From: Bacteroidota bacterium
GTDB lineage: Bacteria > Bacteroidota > Bacteroidia > Bacteroidales > GCA-2748055
Reading direction: 5' to 3'
NCBI GenBank assembly: GCA_024244665.1
Contig: JAAEOI010000090.1
Location: 1-10,762 of the forward strand
DNA: 10,762 bases
Position 1 is the stretch's first letter; every line of letters begins with the position of its first letter. Position numbers and translations under genes: made by a program. This document shows positions 8,591 through 10,762 of the stretch, one piece after another. Below the pieces are notes generated by a model that did not search any database, was not told where the DNA came from, and was given only the letters and a program-made list of their open reading frames with translations.

Positions 8591-10429
8591 TCATAAAACA
8601 GGTTCAAATGTCAGGATCTCCAGTGTAATGCCCAGGGACATGTATTTCCGGTCCTGCTTGTTAAACTCCTCCAGGGTGGGTTTAAATTCGAAGGTCTCCC
8701 CCTGTTCCAGTAAAAGTTCGTATTTGCCGGCTTCCTCAAACTCCATCATGCCGGCCATGAGGGTAAAACCACCATTCTTTGATTTATCCTTCTCCATCTC
8801 CAGGGCTTCATTTCCATCAAATTGGTACCGGGCCTTCTGGTTTTCCGCACTCTTATGGTTATAGAGATCAAAAGAGATGGCCTGGTCACCTGCCGACAGG
8901 ATAAATCTTTTCTGGTCGTGTTTCATCTTATAGTCCAGCTGCAGCTCGTATTTCCCGGGTTCGGGGATCTCAATGGTTACGGTCCTGTAGGAGTCCTTCA
9001 GGATCGACCTGTAGCTCACTTTTCCGTACTTCCCGTGCTTGATCCAATCACTTTCACCAATCCTGATTTTTCCGGATTCATCGGCTTTCAGAACCGGATC
9101 ATTGATCACCAGTTCATCTTCGTATTCAAGCACCAGGATGGTCAGGTAGGGATCTCTCCACTGCTCCTTCAGGGCCAGTGATTTTCCCTCTTCGATATTC
9201 CCCACTTCAATTGCCTGATCCGGATAGGCCAGGGGATAGGCTCGCTTAACACCACTCACCAGGCCCGGTATTTCAAGCCTTCCATTGTCCGGCCAGTTGG
9301 AGACATGGATGTAGAGCTTTCCAGGCTTCACGGTAGACTCCCCCCAGGGTGATTTTTCAAATGGGGTAGTCTCAGCGCCAAATATGGCTTCTTCATTCTT
9401 TTTTACCCAGTGACCCATCTCGGTCAGGACCTCCACTTCGTAAGGAACCACGGTTCCGTCACTGCGGGGTCCGATGTTGAGTAAAAAATTTCCGCCTCTG
9501 GCTGCAATAAGCGAGAGCTTGTGGATCTGTTTTTTAACCTGTACCGGCAGCGTATCACCTTTCACCCAGGATTTGTATCCCCAGGTGTGGTAGAAGGTTC
9601 CGGGCGTTTCCCAGGCCAGATCCTCAATAGGAAGATCCGGCACATGGTTGTCCGGCATGGTCAAAAAGTCACCCTGGTTATTCATGATGCGGCCGTTGAT
9701 CACGCAGCCCGGTTGAAGTGAATGGACCGTCTGTGCCCAGCGGGCACTCTGTTCGGCGGTGGGTTCTCCCATATCAAAGAAGAGCTCCACGATATCGCCG
9801 TAGTTACTCAGAAGCTCTTTTAGATGCGCATCCTGGTAGTCCTCGCTGGCTTTGGATACTTTAGAGAATACGGATATTTTCCCGTCTGCCGGATTGATCT
9901 CCGGATTGGGGCCATTAAAGTGCCAGTCGGGGGTGGAGTAGTAGAGGCCAAGCTTAATTCCGTGTTTCCGGCAGGTTTCTGCAAGCTGAGCAATGATATC
10001 CTTCTTATAGGGGGTGAAATCCACAATATCAAAATCGGTGTGCTTGGAATCCCACATACAAAATCCATCATGGTGTTTGGATGTGATCACGATGTATTTC
10101 ATGCCGGTGTTCTTGGCCAGCAGCACGATTTTCTCAGGATCGAAGTTTACCGGATTAAATTGCCTGGCTACCTCCTGGTAATCTTCATGGGATATGCGGG
10201 CATGGCGTTGAATCTGTTCGCCCAGCTTTTCTATCTGCTTCCCGTCCCACATTCCGGCCGGACCTGAATAGACTCCCCAGTGAATGAACATTCCAAATTT
10301 CATCTCTTTCCACTGCTGAAGGGCAGCTGCCCTGCTCTTGTTTTCGTTCTCAACCCTTTCCACGGGCTTACATCCTAGCGTTACAAGCAGAAGGATTAAT
10401 ACCAGTCTGCTTATTGTTTTCATGATCAT
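8591..10429 (-). CDS. GH29 alpha-L-fucosidase, probable lipoprotein
   Basis: Hydrolyses terminal alpha-L-fucose from a glycan by the retaining GH29 mechanism. Family hallmarks in the 612-residue product: KFGMFIHWGVYSGPAGMW (44-61), KYIVITSKHHDGFCMWDS (111-128), GLYYSTPDWH (161-170), and FFDMG, whose Asp219 aligns with the family nucleophile. RGGNFLLNIGPRSDG (311-325) and HWVKKNEEAIFG (340-351) mark the end of the barrel. The acid/base residue is not assignable by eye. Residues 365-440 fit the usual C-terminal beta-sandwich, and about 455-612 is a further beta-rich region longer than in minimal GH29 enzymes, perhaps a binding module. The N-terminus has a hydrophobic run ending TLGC (Cys20), a near-match to a lipobox, so it is probably lipidated; acidic residues follow (ERVENEN). 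The start is ATG 10427-10429; ATG 10421-10423 is equally plausible (two residues shorter). The longest possible frame begins at 10510 but would put 27 non-signal-like residues before the hydrophobic segment. No clear Shine-Dalgarno is seen, as is common in Bacteroidota. First gene of the tight cluster. Confidence 0.95.
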   Translation of the reverse strand: MIMKTISRLVLILLLVTLGCKPVERVENENKSRAAALQQWKEMKFGMFIHWGVYSGPAGMWDGKQIEKLGEQIQRHARISHEDYQEVARQFNPVNFDPEKIVLLAKNTGMKYIVITSKHHDGFCMWDSKHTDFDIVDFTPYKKDIIAQLAETCRKHGIKLGLYYSTPDWHFNGPNPEINPADGKISVFSKVSKASEDYQDAHLKELLSNYGDIVELFFDMGEPTAEQSARWAQTVHSLQPGCVINGRIMNNQGDFLTMPDNHVPDLPIEDLAWETPGTFYHTWGYKSWVKGDTLPVQVKKQIHKLSLIAARGGNFLLNIGPRSDGTVVPYEVEVLTEMGHWVKKNEEAIFGAETTPFEKSPWGESTVKPGKLYIHVSNWPDNGRLEIPGLVSGVKRAYPLAYPDQAIEVGNIEEGKSLALKEQWRDPYLTILVLEYEDELVINDPVLKADESGKIRIGESDWIKHGKYGKVSYRSILKDSYRTVTIEIPEPGKYELQLDYKMKHDQKRFILSAGDQAISFDLYNHKSAENQKARYQFDGNEALEMEKDKSKNGGFTLMAGMMEFEEAGKYELLLEQGETFEFKPTLEEFNKQDRKYMSLGITLEILTFEPVL

Positions 10430-10454
10430 GTGCTTTTGATTCATATAAATTGGT

Positions 10455-10460
10455 ATTATA
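10455..10460 (-). promoter_or_regulatory. Possible -10 element upstream of the fucosidase operon
   Basis: On the minus strand this reads TATAAT, inside the 10-base palindrome ATTATATAAT (10455-10464). It lies about 26 bases before the ATG at 10429. I see no good -35 hexamer at the right spacing and no match to the Bacteroidota -33 TTTG / -7 TAnnTTTG pattern. In AT-rich spacer DNA such a hexamer can occur by chance. The position is reasonable because this is the only gap in the cluster long enough to hold a promoter. Confidence 0.2.
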
Positions 10461-10557
10461 TAATGCATCATTGCAGTTCTTCCGTTACGAGATTGCAATT
10501 GAAGTAACATTAGTTAATAATACTTTGACCTGAACAGGGTTTAATGATACAAATAGA

Positions 10558-10569
10558 ACAATTAATTGT
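10558..10569. repeat. 12-base perfect palindrome after the upstream gene
   Basis: ACAATTAATTGT is its own reverse complement and begins just beyond the stop codon (10579-10581) of the partial upstream gene. It is all AT except two bases and is not followed by a run of T on the minus strand, so it is a poor intrinsic terminator. It could be an operator half-site pair or chance. A second short palindrome, ATTGCAAT, lies near 10493-10500, and a related CATTGCAG lies near 10469-10476. Confidence 0.25.
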
Positions 10570-10578
10570 ATTATTCTT

Positions 10579-10762
10579 TCATAAGAGGGGAAATTCAGAT
10601 TTTAATTCCTGGTAACGCTTGGTAAGTTGGGCCCAATCAATATTCGCAGTTTTAGCAAAAAGTGCTATCTGGTCGTATAAAGTTCCAGGGTCACCAACTT
10701 TTGCAAAAGAAGGGTAAGGATCAAATTCCTCATTGGAATATGAGATCGTTCTAAACGAAACA
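10579..10762 (-). CDS. C-terminal 60 residues of an unrecognised protein (partial)
   Basis: The minus strand is open from the right edge to a TGA at 10579-10581 and encodes 60 residues ending in KSEFPLL. The sequence is ordinary protein-like: a strand-like start (VSFRTISYS), an acidic/aromatic stretch (NEEFDPYPSF), then two probable amphipathic helices (TLYDQIALFAKTAN and DWAQLTKRYQELKSEF). There is no signal, membrane segment or sulfatase/glycosidase motif in this part. I do not recognise the family. It points the same way as the operon but is separated from it by about 147 bases, and it looks more AT-rich than the downstream genes, so it may not belong to the same functional unit. It could also be a spurious open frame, though its composition argues against that. 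Confidence 0.65.
   Translation of the reverse strand, partial: VSFRTISYSNEEFDPYPSFAKVGDPGTLYDQIALFAKTANIDWAQLTKRYQELKSEFPLL

Noticed and set aside
8273..8864. Overlapping plus-strand open frames around the fucosidase/sulfatase junction
   Set aside because: They are antisense to well-supported coding sequence on both sides and overlap each other.
10430..10510. Longer N-terminus for the fucosidase starting at 10510
   Set aside because: It would place 27 residues without signal character before the hydrophobic lipoprotein-like segment. The ATG at 10429 or 10423 gives a normal signal.
10558..10590. Intrinsic terminator after the partial upstream gene
   Set aside because: The palindrome is AT-rich with no GC stem and no following T-run in the direction of transcription.
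1..10762. CRISPR array, tRNA/rRNA, insertion sequence, integration site
   Set aside because: No regularly spaced repeats, RNA gene signatures, transposase or flanking inverted repeats were seen; the DNA is almost entirely filled with coding sequence.

Overview
The window looks like part of a polysaccharide-degradation locus from a member of the Bacteroidota, probably a marine or sediment type in the Bacteroidales/Marinilabiliales range (an inference from style, not a proven placement). The strongest taxonomic clue is a type IX secretion (T9SS) C-terminal sorting domain on one sulfatase. Supporting clues are the absence of clear Shine-Dalgarno sequences before starts, a lipoprotein-type fucosidase, and a multi-module beta-helix protein with a Bacteroidota-style fibronectin-like module.

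Every gene I can support lies on the minus strand and is read from right to left. In transcription order: (1) the last 60 residues of an unrecognised protein (10579-10762, cut by the window edge); (2) an intergenic gap of about 147 bases with AT-rich palindromes and a possible promoter; (3) a GH29 alpha-L-fucosidase lipoprotein (8591-10429); (4) a 992-residue protein holding two complete, different S1-family sulfatase domains (5606-8584); (5) a third sulfatase, closely related to the second half of the previous protein, carrying two regulatory-like beta-sandwich domains and a T9SS tail (3353-5593); (6) a very large secreted right-handed beta-helix protein, open for 1116 codons from 3348 to the left edge (1-3348), whose C-terminus is outside the window. 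Genes 3 to 6 are separated by only 6, 12 and 4 bases, so they almost certainly form one operon.

Together the genes suggest stepwise breakdown of a sulfated, fucose-containing glycan. Sulfatases remove O-sulfate esters, the fucosidase removes alpha-L-fucose, and the beta-helix protein, a fold shared by many polysaccharide lyases and some glycoside hydrolases, may cut the chain or side branches. Algal fucoidan or another sulfated fucan is the leading guess; fucosylated host or invertebrate glycans are alternatives. No SusC/SusD transporter pair, regulator or sulfatase-maturation gene is in view. The proteins carry different export signals (lipoprotein, plain signal peptide, signal peptide plus T9SS tail), suggesting that steps happen in different compartments.

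Most other open frames, including all plus-strand ones, are antisense or out-of-frame shadows of these genes. I see no tRNA, rRNA, CRISPR array, insertion sequence or convincing terminator.
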